A stretch of 64,000 bases of DNA from Acanthaster planci. Lineage: Eukaryota; Echinodermata; Asteroidea; Valvatida; Acanthasteridae. Each line of letters begins with the position of its first letter. Position 1 is the stretch's first letter. The notes under the pieces are model-generated. The model was given only the letters and a program-made list of their open reading frames with translations. It was not told the origin of the DNA and did not search any database. Location of the stretch: contig NW_019091416.1 in NCBI RefSeq assembly GCF_001949145.1, positions 501,406-565,405 of the forward strand, written 5' to 3'. Of this stretch, positions 1 to 13,900 are shown piece by piece. The translations under genes were made by a program, and so were the position numbers.

Positions 1-3000
1 TGAAACAGGAATGTAATATTAAAAACAACCTTCATCAAGGCCTCCAAATCCATGATTTCACCAGCCCCCCATCCGTTCTTCTGAAATTCTCTAATGTTCG
101 GTGCTTTCCTGGTCGGTAATTTGCTCTTTAGACAAAGGGCTTATTTGTTTAACACAGATCTGGATGATCAGTGATCCCAGAATAGGTTCGCCATTTCCAT
201 AAGGCAAGTTCTAGTGTCAGTGAGCCAATGACGGATCACTGATTGTAATCCACATTTGTGTGAAACAAACGGGACCTTAGTACATTGTTTGTGTCAAACT
301 GTGATTCAAGCTTTTTCTGTTAGCACTTTTTCTCGGTATATTCATACCATAAAAGTACATGTGTGTATCTGAAAGTTCAGCCGATAATGTCAGTGCGACT
401 TACGCACGATGCACCTTACGTCCCTGCATGGGTGGACTCTTGCAGCATTCCCAAGTTCATTGGACTTTTGACGTGGCACAGTTATTGGATATCTTCCCTG
501 ATTCATTTAGTATTGGCACAGCATACCCTTTCAGATCTTGCCTGCCTCCTTGCGGGACTCAGCAACTTGAAATCCTTGCGCTGTGCCTTGTTTGGACTTG
601 TGTAAGATGAGAAGGAGGCGGGGACACACAATGCGGGTTGCATCCTTGAGTGTCTTCCTCCCCTCTTCGTCCGACCATGTAGAATCCAGAAACCTAATAA
701 TCATTGTGTCTGTCCTGATGAAGACGACTCTTGGAAGTACTATCCAAAAGACTGTCCCTTCCCCCTCCCCTGCAGGATCGGTCAATCGTGGGCAGCTGTA
801 ATACTCGGCGACGCTCAACACGATTTGCTACAATTGGCTAGCAAAGATATACCATACCGATACCTGGCATTGATTGCCAGGTGTCTGCTTGACTGATAAT
901 CTCGGTTTTCATTGGGCTCCCATGTTGACGTGATTTTCGGTTGTTGGAAGCACCTGCATCCCTCGATGTGGATGTGTGTGCCAACGGAAGAGAGAGGCAG
1001 GTGATGGTTTTCGAGGGAATGTGAGGACCGAGGACGAGAACAGACCCTGAGAAATCCAAAAGGATGAAATGCAGTAAACAACCTTCGGGTTAATATTTGA
1101 AGTGATTTTAGTGTTCCTCAAAGGTTGATTGATAACAGGTACATGTAGTTCTCTATTGGCAATTGCAGTCCCTCTCTCTCTCGTTTGGAAATCTGTTCCC
1201 TGTTATTGCAGTGCCAGATTGGTGTCCAAAACTTGCCAGCTGAGGTACCGTAGAATGTGCATCAAGTGCACATGTATTGCAACAAGGCAAAGGTTCACAT
1301 TCCCCTCAGTTTTGAAGCTTGTTTAAAAATACAATATTTAAAAGATATCACTTAGTAACGATACATATACTTGGGCATTGAGGGGAGGGGGAAAAGGTGG
1401 CACCACTACCCCCACCCCCCAAAAAAAGAAAGAAAAGAAAATGTAAACGACATGAAAAGGAGAAAAATGAGATAAAATGCTTGAAAATACCTCCTAGTGA
1501 ATGGATTATCATATTTCTGCTGATAAGTGCTTTGTCTCATAAAATCCCCCCCCCCCCGGAAAATTGTGGTGACACCCCTATTCATATAGTAATTTTATTT
1601 TATTCTGTTTTTCCTGTTGTTGTTTCTTTCTCCCTATAGTTAACCTTCGAAAATTAATTGAACAAGTGCATGGTACATGCACCTACAATCAGGGTACTTC
1701 AATGTACCCGTACCACCTTCTGGATGGCTGCTCATATCTTGCGCAAGCTTCCAAACTAAATGCATCAGAAGCCCGATCCCATCATTTTATTTTGTACCTA
1801 CTGGTAGCGTGGGTCGAGAATGTTAACAAAACAGTTCAAGGCTTTTGAAAAGTGCCAAGCATACTTTATAACGGCCCGACATGTGCTGTTAAAGTGAAAA
1901 CCTTAAGCTTCACTACCATTGAGTGAGATGCTGTGGGTCAACAGAGGTCAAGGGCCGGCGATATCAGCCGGAAGGGAAGAAGTTGGTGATTTCAGTGTGT
2001 GCAGTTAATCCCAGTGCAAGCTTGTGGATGAGTGACTGGAATGTGCATCTGGGTGTTGAGAGTGGTACATGGTTGGCAGTTCTTTTTGCCAAGGGATCAA
2101 ATCAGACAAATTTGGCAGAGGAGAGTAGTTCATGTGCTGAGTTTGTGTCAAGTTTACTGGTCAGTTATACTGTACCTTTGTATCATTTCTGTATACAGTC
2201 ATTTACATGCACAGTACCTACATGTACCATGCATGCATATACTATATCCCTTTGTTTTTGTAAAAAAGAGTCCATGAAAAATCAATTCTAAGAATTCTTG
2301 TTTCACTGATCCGATATCAATCAAGATTCAGTTTTTATTGTTTTTTACTTCTTGGTTTGCTCTGTATCAATGACATACGGTAAATTGATGTCAGTGGTGG
2401 TAAGCATGAGTGTGTATCCACACCATATCCGTACTGAATATAGAAATTTACATCGGCATACTTGTGTACATGTGCAAAGCCTACTGCAATTTCCCTTTAA
2501 ATGTTAAGCGTCAGATGATCCATTCCCATTTTATTTGTATCCTTCAGTCTCAATCTTCTGAGTAAGTACTCGTCCACAAGGAGCCGCATCAAATCCTTCT
2601 GTCATGCCTTGTCTCTCTCGGCAAACAACTTCAAGTGGTTTTTTGTTTCTTGGATGTCTCTCTCAGTGCAGCTCTTGTGACTGATTTGGATTCTGCACAG
2701 AACATGTATGACAAGTCAGGGCTGTTAACAGTATTAGGTTATTTGTTCTGGCATGAGCACCCACCCCTCTCACAAAGAGTGGAGAAAATTTCCCCCACTT
2801 GGTGCAAAAATGAATGTGTCCCTGCAAATTGGTTGTGAATTTTTTGAACAGGAAATTCACAATCAATCAACAATGTCAGAACGTGCCCCTGCTAACTGGT
2901 TGTGAATTTTGAACAGGGAAGAACGAAGGTTTGAGTAGTTGACAGGATTGAAATTGTGTACTTCATATACGGGTACTAGCTCTTGTACAATAACCTTCGA

Positions 3001-4267
3001 TTCCATTGTCGTTTTTCACTCAACAACACTCTTGTATCAACAACAGCTCAATTACTTGTGTGGGTAGGTCAGGACAAGTTTCAAGGAATAGTGAGCTGGA
3101 CTCCACCACAGGTACATGCGTGGGTCAGTCGCATGTTTGCCTTAAACCACATGTTAAGTACACACTCTTTCTGGCAGAAATTATGTATTGATGGTTGTTT
3201 ACAGTGACGAGCCCGAAAGCACAAGTGACACTTCAAGTTCACACACAGAAAAAAAAAGAAAAGCAACAGAACTCATGTCATGGAAATCTGATTTTTGTGT
3301 GATTTATTAGTCTTGGTACTGGCCTAAAGCAGCCAGAACTGTACATGTACGTACATGTATTAGTGTGTTGTGTCAAAGCATTATAACTGCACTAGAAATT
3401 AAAAAGCTTGAAAACCTGTGCCTGTCAGTATTGATTTGAGTCGAAGCCAACAAGAGAAGTCTAAGCAGAGAAAATGGGCTTTTCCATTGGTTTCTCATTG
3501 GAACAAAAAGTGGAAGTTCGTGGTCAAACATAATCTTTATAGAATCAGGTGTCGTGCTAGCAGACTGCATGTCCTTGCTGCATTATTCAAAATTATCCGT
3601 ACTCACTGCTCGGACAAAAATGAATGTACAATTGTGATCAAATGTCCTGCCGGCACATGCACTCTCTCCATTTTCCAAACTTCCTCAGCTGCATGTTGAA
3701 CGCTAGTCAAGATCTGTACTATTTGTTCCATGTGACTGTGATGACTGACAGCAATTTACTTTCCTTAATTTCTGCAATGAAGAAATGGATTGAATGGAGA
3801 GTACAGAAACTGTTCAGGCATTGTCAGCTGCATTCTCACAAAGGATAGACTGGCTTTGTTAACCAGGTCCCAGGAAAAATAGTCAAATACAGTCTGCCTT
3901 CATTTCTTATATTCTTTCTTTGTTTTTCCTGCAAGAATCTGCTGTCAACTACCTTTACCTTTACCTTTTGTTGAAGCCATGCTTGAACTGTTGTCCGATT
4001 TCTTTCAAGTGCTACGGCAGATAAATTTTGTTGTAAACTTAACAATGTATTGCTCTTATTCTTGCAAATATTCAAATTCAGCTATTTTACATGTACGCAT
4101 GGACAGAAAGAGATATAGTATGTTGTCATATGCAGTTGTTTGCAGAGAACTTTTCTTACAAGCCATTTCACGTACAGAAATTCTTGTGTATAGGAAAGAA
4201 CAATGGTTCAAATAGATTGTCTGTTGACAGTTCATACCGTACATGTCTTGTTTTTTATTTATTTCAG
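1..4267. other. 5' flank or first-intron sequence of the xylosyltransferase gene; no exon recognised
   Basis: No coding exon could be recognised here. The open frames are short, low in complexity and resemble no family I know. The xylosyltransferase exon at 4268 has a good splice acceptor in front of it (pyrimidine-rich tract then cag at 4265-4267), so this stretch is probably intronic. The missing membrane-anchor exon may lie left of the window or be hidden here. Visible structure: a local imperfect direct repeat with 67-bp period (about 2820 and 2887, sharing the core ggttgtgaatttt), a poly-C run near 1550, and ACATGT-type palindromes near 3341-3360. Confidence 0.5.
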
Positions 4268-4925
4268 ATGAAAGGAAACAAGATTCCAAGTGACAGGGAC
4301 TCGGAGAATACCATGTTGCATCCGCAGGTCACCGTGGCTAATGCTCTGTCACTAGGCATCTTCAAAGAAGTCATGCATCAGTTTAAAGACTCACCTATTA
4401 ATCTCCCTGGCAACCAAAATAAACAAATTGCAAAGGAGGAGGTGTTTCCACTGGACAGGAGGAGAACTGGGGAGAAAGTTCAGTCATTGAAGGAGGCTGG
4501 GACCAAAATGGAAGCAGAGAAACCGATTCCTGAGCAGGTCAACTCCAATCAACTCACAAACAGTGCCAATGCCAACTCATTAAACAAGGCTGCCATATTG
4601 ATGGTCCCGCCCGCTTACGACAACGACCCACCGGATGAAGCTCCACCCGCTGAGGAGGCCTCGCCCATTAAGGAGGCTCCACCTGGCAAAGAGGGAAAAC
4701 TGAAGAAACAGTACCAGAGCAGAGTGGCCAACATGACCGTTGGTGGTAACAAGACGATCTATTTGGAGTACCTCTCCAAGTGCCATGTTGAAGGGAAGGA
4801 TGCTGTTTCGGCCCTGGCAAGGGCCACATCACTGCAGTGCAAGCAGGAAATTGCTGACACCTTCTGTGACATGAAGAAGGGCTCCCTCTACCCTCAGAAA
4901 ATGACCAGGATGTGCCCACTGAAAG
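4268..4925 (+). CDS. XYLT: XYLT exon (stem region), first recognised
   Basis: The acceptor is at 4266-4267 and the donor gt at 4926; the exon ends in phase 1. It encodes residues 1-219 counted from the ATG at 4268, which lies directly after the acceptor and may be internal to the full protein. The region is hydrophilic, with a Pro/Glu/Ala-rich tract ([18 protein letters not shown]) and two N-glycosylation sequons (NMT, NKT). The block [15 protein letters not shown]...CPLKG matches the conserved Cys-containing segment just before the catalytic domain of vertebrate enzymes. The frame stays open upstream to 4091, but that part runs through the intron's pyrimidine tract and is not counted. Confidence 0.88.
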
Positions 4926-7900
4926 GTGGCATTTGACTTATGTTATTTCGTTTCATTTATTTCCACACCACTTCCCTCCCCACCCCGCAAAAAATTCTAC
5001 TCATCCCGGTTGACACTGAATACCAAAGTTTATCAACTGCAACTCTTATTTTTTAGTTAGAATACTGCCCCCAAATTGCAACCTTTACCTACAGCACTCT
5101 CACTTTCCTGAAACATTGAAAGTTTTTATGGTTTTATTTAACCCTAAATTACTAGACCATGAATTCTCTAAAATCCAACCCCTAGATGTGCATTATGATA
5201 AACAGAGTGTCAGAACTCTGAAGTCCAAACACTCCTTTATTTCACTGGCCTTGATATGTAATTTTATTAGTTATCATACAAGCGAAGTGGAAGACAGAAT
5301 AATGTAGTGCATCTGAGTCCCATATACCACGAGGCCGATAGCCAAGTGGAATACGTGACACAGATGTACTATATTATTCTCTATTGCGTGAGCACGATAA
5401 CGAATTTATCTTCAAGCAAACTTGACGTGCAGTAAAAAAATGTTATCAGGGCCTATGCGCGCAAACTTGCCACTTTTGAATTTAAAGTAAATTTTGTAGT
5501 TGTGCGTTGAGTTAGAATAGTGCATTACGCAGGTTTTGATATGAACCATGCAAAACGGTTATATATCACACTGCTTGTTGCCATGGATCGACCAATCACA
5601 ATTGAGAATTCAAGTTTGCCCGAAGATAAGTTATTTAGTTTAGTACAGAGAGTACAATGGGGTTTGCATTTTCAGATTTTGGTTGATTACAAGAAGCTTT
5701 GTAAAAGAAAACTCGAAAAGTCACATTTAAAGACATTCATGTACATACATGTATAATTGGTAACATGCTTTGTTTTGGGTGTTTGGTTTTGCTTTTACCA
5801 GGAAAGCCAAGTAATGAAGTTCAAGATAACCCAAAGCTTAAGATTGAGGATGGCAGGCCAGTTCGCATTGTGTATGTGCTCGTTGTTCATGGAAGGGCAC
5901 TTCGTCAAGTCCGACGGCTCATAAGGTTGCTATTCCACACAAATCATTACTTCTACATCCATGTCGACTCGGTGAGTGAACTTGAACATTCTTGAATATT
6001 GTCAGGTTTTTATGCTTTTCCTCTTTTCTTTGTACATGTACGTGTGTAAATGTTGAAATGTTAAGAAAAACGTGTTAGTTTGTCGTTCTGTTAGTTATTT
6101 GCAGAATTGTGGCAAAATTGCAAAGATGCCCATTCCCCATTCAGCGTCATGAGTGCCTCCTACAGTTGATACCGGCGCTACTGAAGCCGTCATCACTGTT
6201 ATGCACATTGCGCACCTGTGTCTGGTTCTTTTCTAAGTGATGTGAAATGTTCACAGCCTGCACAACACACAGCCTTTCCAAGTCAAGCAAAAACTGTTTT
6301 TCTGGCCAAAGCAGTCTTTGTGTTACTGCAGAGCAGGCGATGACTCTGGTGAGCATGTTGAGGCAGTGTAGGCTTGCCCTGTGCTCTCTCTAATGGGTCT
6401 CCTGAATGGGTCCCACCGGGGCCTTAACGATGGGTTCTCACGTAGCCTTTTAATCAGTGGAGTGAGGATGTTGGAGACTTGTCTTTTCTGATGTCAAGTG
6501 GCAAGAAAAATCTCAGTGTGTCATTTTCAGAAGAGCTGTCACTGATGAAGTTCTGGGGCTTGGGTTCTTGACTTTGTGGTGCAATGTGAATGTGTTAGGC
6601 AGCAATTGAAAGGTTGTAATATGTGTATAAGCAATCTTTGTCTACATGAGGGTCAGCTGATCTTTCACTTCATGTTTGCTGCTATAAGTTAAAATCATCC
6701 TGTTCAGTGTGAAATATCCTCTTCTCTAGCACCCTGATTTCACAGTTTCTTGTACATATATGGCAATATGAGACTGCTGGGCAGACCTACCGGTAAGCTC
6801 CAGCGTGAAATGAAGCCAGAGACACAGGTGAATAATGTATGGCGATATGAGACTACTGGGCAGACCTACCGGTAAGCACCAGCGTGAAATGAAGCCAGAG
6901 ACACAGGTGAATAATTTTGAAAATGTCCATCTCTGAAAGTCTGAGTGTGTTGATCTGCCAAGACTCATTTTGCGTGGGAGACTGACGCATGTACAGTTAT
7001 GAGCACTACTGATGAAATTGTGCTCTGGCGGGAATTTCTTCTGTGTGGTATTCAGGCCGATAATCTTTCTCCATCATGCCAGGGGCCTTCTCCTACCATA
7101 TCTGCTGAGAGTGCCCACTGTTCGCCAAAATGTCAGCAGCCTCGTAGCTGATCAGCTCCCGAGTCTTGCCGGTACACTTCGGCTTGGTAATTGGGTTGAG
7201 GGGTGTTGCGCTCAAGCCGGGACAAAATTGCCCCAGATCTGTGGAATTGGATCTGTCTGGGTCCACATCTCTCATAACCCCCCTCCCTTCTCAAAATACG
7301 ATGGGGTGATCTCTTTCAGGAGATTGGGAATAAGTCGTTTTGACTTGCAGTGATGACAGCAAGGGATTCAACAGACATCGAGTCTGTGGCCCAATTGTTA
7401 ATCCCATTTGAAGTTCCATTTTTCCACCTGAGCTGCCGTGGTCTGATCAAGAATATTGATTTCCTGTGATTGGATTACAGGATTGAATTGATCAGCTGGT
7501 TATATATTATTATTAAGAATTGCAATAATTTGCCAATTTTGGACTGCCAAGACTGATTATTTACATGTATTTTCGAATTTGAGAACTTGCAGCCCAGCGT
7601 TGAAAAGTAGAATTTGTTGCATGAGCAGATAATACAGTATGAATTTTGACGTTGAGGTTATTTTCATTTAAAATGTATCACTTGGATTGAGGATAATAGT
7701 TGAGCACAGTTCAAAATTGATCTGCTTGATTTGACAACTTCCAAATTTTGTTTACATCCTCAGTGGCAACAGAGTTGTAAATGTTCCTTTGAAAGATAAA
7801 CTTCCACGTTTGCATTCATTCTACTTGTAACTTTTTAAATGGAGAGATATTTTCTGCAATTTAGTTGGAAAAAGTCATTGTTTTCCTTAGAAATGCAAAT

Positions 7901-10900
7901 ATTTGAATATACTGTGCTCAACTGAGGTGTGATTTGTTCTGGACTTCTTGTTATTTATTTGAATCAAGAGGTTTTTAAAAAAAGTTAAGCTCATTCCGAG
8001 TGAAAATTTGATTGCTTGTTGAAGTTTGCTTTGGCAGTCGTTATTTCAACGAGTGAACAAACTTAGTCTAGAGGTGTAGGCCAATGGAAAAAGATGTTCA
8101 TAGCACCGTTCTGTCATTTCTCAGCTTCAAATCAAGTGGAGACACAGCTGAGGGCAGAAGTGATAGTTCCTGATAAATATTTGGACACGATTCAGACTCG
8201 TGTTGTCTCTTAATTTATCAATGCTCCCCTCCCTCGGGGGATGTCTTACTCCTTAGGAATGACTCGCAATAAATCTCCCTATCGTAACTCACGCTCAAGT
8301 GAGCAAGTATGCAATAAAAACACAGCACCATATTGCACTAGCTATCCTGCACATGTACATGTATGTAGGGCTAATTACTGTTGTGTCAATTTTAATAGAA
8401 TCCTCATTTGAACAGTAATCGAAACCCCTCCCACGCACACATAAAAGGAGGAAAAGTTTCAGGGTTGAACTTGAAAAGGACTTTCAAAATGAGAATGATG
8501 TTAGAAAAAGTATTGTGCACACCAGGTGCCTGTATTTGATTCACTGATGAATGTACACTTATTTTGAGTGTGATCAGCAGATCTGCATGACTTCCCAATC
8601 TGTCCATGATTGGTTGATTTTGCTGCATTTTGCTTCATTGTACATGTACTTACACAGTTACATGTATATATGTCTATACATGTCTATACATGTAGATTAA
8701 TCCGGTCATAGTCAAAGCCACGACGTGTCTTGAGATGTCTTTCCATTAGTTTGTAGTCCATTCCATATCCCCTTTCTGCTCTTCACTCCTTTCAGGGTAC
8801 ACTCTCTAAAACATATGCATACGGCCATGCAGATTGCAACTGAAAGGCACCCAGTGGCTGAAATGCATGAAACTCATGTTTGCAAATTACAAATGGACCG
8901 GTTTCACATTCAGTCAGTCAGGCATGTACAGGTATTAAGATGAGAAGCAAATCCCTCGGGAAATCTTTCCTTTTATTCGTAAATTCCTGAAGCTTGAAAA
9001 TATGAACGTTGCTTAACTAAGAGTTCACACCCAGCCATGCCTTGATCATAGTTTGCTGAGAGCCAAGTATTCCCTTGTATTTGGAACCGTCACGCAAATT
9101 GGATTTTCTTGAGGGGGAAAAAAAAGGGACAAGAGGAGCTGAGGGGGTTTATTTTTGACCTTCTCCAAATCTGCACCGAGCACGCTTTGGCATTCAGGCT
9201 TACTGGCAGCGTTTTGCTGACATATCTACTGGTGCTTGTCAGAGAGTCACGACGGCCAGCTTTCTCTGGAGGGTAATTGCCCAGTGTGAATGGTGTGATA
9301 GGCATCAACATTGTCCCATCCCACTCCCGCGCACTGCACTGCATGACAAACTAGAAAATTGCTTGGACGCGCCGAAGTTAATTAGGCAACATTTTACTGC
9401 ATGTGGCAAATGCCGTTTGGCAAATCGCTTATCACTCGGCACCGTATTCGGCAGATAATGTGAGTGCAGAGAGATCTCAAAGAACTGGTATCAAAGTATG
9501 CTATTACAGCAATCAGGCTATTGTTGCCATCAGACCAAAATTCTTTCTACAGTATGTCTCAGGCCAAGCCTTCTTCAAAACTTAAAACATCAAGGGCTTT
9601 GGTACACCAGAGTGTTGCCAGTGAAAGCACAGCTTATTTTCGTGGAAAAAAATATACCGCAAATAGTTTTAAACTGAATCTGGTTTTAATTTTTCTCAAA
9701 TAAAAATAAAGTTAAAACTTAATTTTTTAATTTTGTCTTTTTTAAAACATTGATTAAGTTTGACTCTTCTAATTTGCAATCTTTGATTTCCTTTTTATTC
9801 ATAATGTACATGTACTACTTGTAGGTAAATTTTTAATGTACGGTATTTAATTTTAAAATTTGTGTGGTCTCCCTAGAGCCTCGTATACATCGTTTTTATC
9901 CCAAATGTTTTTGTTTTATCATCTCAATTTTAGTTTATTATGTAAACTTGCCTTCATTTAGATTTTGGGCTGCAATGGGTGAGTGAGATGAAAGGCATAA
10001 TGAAAAACATACACCTGTAAGTGAAAATTACATGTACCGGTATGTCAGGGAAAATTCTACTTCTGTAGATCTGTTTGGATGGCATTTACATGTCAATTGC
10101 TCAAGAAGTCTGCCAGACTGGAATTAATTCTCTATTCCTGTTAAGTTAAAATTGTTCCCGAAAAGAATAACACATAATGTTACAGTGTGATAGCCAAGGT
10201 CAAAGCATATGCAAGTCTAAATGCACTTCCGTTATGTTGTATTCAGAAGAGGAAGTCACATCCGAATGAAAAACTGTCAGTGATCAGATATGCGATCCTA
10301 GCCAATTACTGAGGGTAACTACATGTATGTCATCACTGGGCCAGCAGATTAGTAGAGGCAGTGATATCCTCTGAATGCAACTCTGTCAAACTCAATACTC
10401 TTTGTCGAAGAAACAGTTGCATGCAGATTCCACATCTCTGAACCCACAATGAGAAATATCACAAAAAAATCCGCTCAGATTAAAAGGTTTGGAGCGTAGA
10501 GTGGGGAGGTGTGCACATTTAATGTACATGTTGTATAGATAAGTACAGTACATGTAGATGTTAAAGGGCTGAAAAAAACCTTATTTACCGCATGATTCTG
10601 CACAAACTCGGTGTCCGTGTGGTTTGGATCCTTGTCCTCAAGGACTGTTGGCTAAATTGGCAGGTCGTTGGTTCAATTCCAACCTGCAGGGTGTTTGATA
10701 TTTCCTCGGGCACGACACTTTCCAACTGGGTGCCTCTCCAAGCCCGTAGTAAATGGGTATCAGTGAGGTCAGAGTTGGAACTATGCTCTCCTGGGGAAGC
10801 CGAGAGAGTCTTTGGAATATTTTACAGTCCCAATGAGCAAGGGCAACAGTGACATACATGTACATGTACCACTACCTTTTAAAATGCACAAGCCTAAAAT

Positions 10901-13900
10901 TTGTTGGCAGCTCCTGTAATTTGGAATTGTCAACGCTGAAAAATGTGGATCTCGATGCAGTTTGTGGAGAATATTCCTCTTCATTCTGTTGTACAACAGA
11001 CAAGGGTCCGGATGGACAAACGCACACCGTGGCATTTTCAGCAAGCTGAATTTCCCTGAATTCTTTGCAACTGTAATAGCCATATTGAGGCATGTTTACG
11101 AGGCTGCTGAAATTATCTCATAAATAATACAGCACGATCCAAAGCCAAAAACTATTCACATTTGTCGGGGAGGAGACTGATTGCTCCCAAAATGTCCGAC
11201 ACGCCAATTAGTCTTGTTTGTGTGTACGTGTAGTAATTGCTACCGTTACTCTACACATACCGGTGTGTGCTTGACTGATGTTGCGTGGAGGGAATGTTTG
11301 ATGAGGAACCAGATAGTCTTTTTCGAGGCCACTTGTTTAATTGCAGCTTTTGAGCTTGGTTCATTTGTATAAAAGCCAACGTTTTTCCACATCAGACGGA
11401 GAAATGGCATAAATTTTTCCAGCCCGTTCATAAGCATATGACAGGCATTTTATGTTAATATACATGTACATGTACATGCACATTTGTTAAGGTACATGTT
11501 CAGAACGTTTGTGTGTGTGAGTTCTCATAACATCACATTACATGTACATGTATGGTGAATCAAATCTTAAAATTACAGCTTGATTTCTTTTTTTTACTTT
11601 GATTCTAACTGAAATAATGGAGCATCAGTCACTGTACACACACATCGTCCATTTTAAACACAATTCAACTTGACAAATCACTCAGTTTGATATTGTATTA
11701 ATTACTGTAGTGTTCCTTAAGTGCATCTATATTTGGGGTCACCGTGTTTGTGTACCTTGGATGCATAGCAACAGTAAATTGTATTCCAAAAAAAGTTATA
11801 TTTCATGTGAATGGCACTTACAACATGTAAGCCGAAAAATAGCAAGTTATGTTATGATGTAGCACAACCAGGGCTATGTCAAAGATTTGAATATTCAATC
11901 AAATGTGGGAATATAACGGTACTTGTAATTTTTTTCTGGAAATTGAATTTTCATTTTTGTTTCATTACTGAAATAAACAGGGGAACATTTCAATTATTTA
12001 CTGAAAGGCTATTGATGCATTGTACTTTCTGTTTTGTGTAATTGTTGCCAGGACTAAGGAAATAAATTCTCAGTTAGGATCAAGCATCTGTCAGGCCCCC
12101 TGCCTTCTCTGAACCAGGGGACAAACCACATTGAAACTGAACTCAACATAAATGTACTAGCACATGTACAGTGTTTTGTGTCTGCATTTGTACGGATTTG
12201 TGTACTGAATGTTTGAATACCAATATTTGATAGAGTGAATTATTGAATAGTCAATTATAAATTCAGATTGACTCCACCTCATTGCACACTTAAAAATACA
12301 GACATTTTTGACATTCGTATACTAGCATGACTAGCGTGTCTCATGTACCAATAGGAGTCCATCTGTTGTAGGATGCCCTGAGGGAAAGACAGTACCGGTA
12401 CATGTAGCTATCAGCATTAACTTGGTACCGCCTTTATTAGGGTGCCTGGCTGACTTCAACATTAGTCTGAGCCCCGTTGATTTGCATGGAAGAAAATGTA
12501 TGTTCAGAGAGCTGGACCAGTATCATCACTTTTCGGCTTTGTCAGCTTACAAAGCCTTGAATTTCCAAACCTAATGCAATAAACTTGTCAGAAAGAAAAA
12601 TTGAAATTCAACCAAACACATCTAAATTGGTGGGGAAGTGCGAAAACATGCATTTACCATGACGACCGCGGCCTGATTAATTCACTGACCGGGGACTAAT
12701 ATAACAGCTCGGCTTCCCCTCGCCAACCGTTCCCTCGCCTTTCATCTGCCCGCGACTTCTGTGACATTTAACTCGAGTTCTCGGACCGAACGCTGGAGGG
12801 GCAAGGTTCCTCAGCTGTGTGTAATTGCCTCGTAAATTCCCGCGATGGCTTGGCCGTTGTGCAAGGAGCTCGCCGGAAATTAGTTATGATGGCCAAAACT
12901 TAATTACCCCGTGTTTACTCTCACCACTGACTTAGAATCTATTTCCTTTGTTGGTTATTTCTATTTCTTAATTTTCTTTTGTGCATCCTTTTTTTCTCTC
13001 TCCTGCCATTGTTGGACAAATGCTTTGTCCAAGTCTCTGAGGAAATTTCCTTGAGGGTTTTGACAAGTCCATCTGAGGACTGGCTATGTTGTAGAGATTT
13101 TAATCTTGCTGCAGTGAGGTGTTTTTCTTGGAGAGTTTGAGCAGTTGATGTTGGGAAAGGAGAAGAGAAGGTCTGTACATCTCTATTGTAAGAGGACAAG
13201 TTCCAGGCATTAGGACACAACATTTTTTAAAGAAAGTGGGAAAGATATATATATTTGACTTTGACTTTATTTGACTTTATTTGTTTAGGGTTTATAACTT
13301 GAAAGTGTAAGCCCTTAGTTTTGGGGTGAAGTTGTGTCAAGGCATTTGGTTCATCTTTTGTTGGTGTGGCCTCCTGTTGGAGCTATGGTAGGGTAATCTG
13401 TCAGTCTGCATCACATTCTGTGGTTTCTGTACAGAAGTTACATTTAATTGATTTTCTCCCTCTTCAAAAAAAAGTTGGTCGTCTTTTCTGCAGAGGTGTT
13501 GTAAGACTTGCAGAGACTCTCCTTCTGTTAAGTGTGACCTGTGAGCTCCAAAAGTTTAGGAATCCATGGTTTCTTTTTGCCTGAGAAAATTTTAATTTCA
13601 AGTAATCTGTTCAAATTTAGTCGACTTTCATGCAGCTGCAAGTTGGAAACAATATATTTTGTTTAAAGCTCTTAGTGTTAATGTGCATTTTCCAGCTGTG
13701 TGTATGCACCTTGAATATGACAAAAAAAGCCAATCAACTATTCCGGTTGTTGACCACTGTACTTTCATTTACTCGTAAATGTGCAGAGTTTAGATACAGA
13801 ATGATATATCCATTTTTCCCCTCCTGAGGAAATCCACTTTAAAAATTCACTGAGCCAATTGTGCACAGATGGGGACTGTCCATTGCGTAACATCACAAGA

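Noticed and set aside
4091-4267. In-frame upstream extension of the first recognised XYLT exon, starting at an ATG at 4091
   Set aside because: The extension translates a pyrimidine-rich tract ending in cag, which is a textbook acceptor. It has no similarity to XYLT stems and no signal anchor.
12939-13223. 94-codon minus-strand frame beside a possible retroelement tail
   Set aside because: It is Lys/Arg/Ser-rich without reverse transcriptase or endonuclease motifs, and lies downstream of the tail in its own orientation.
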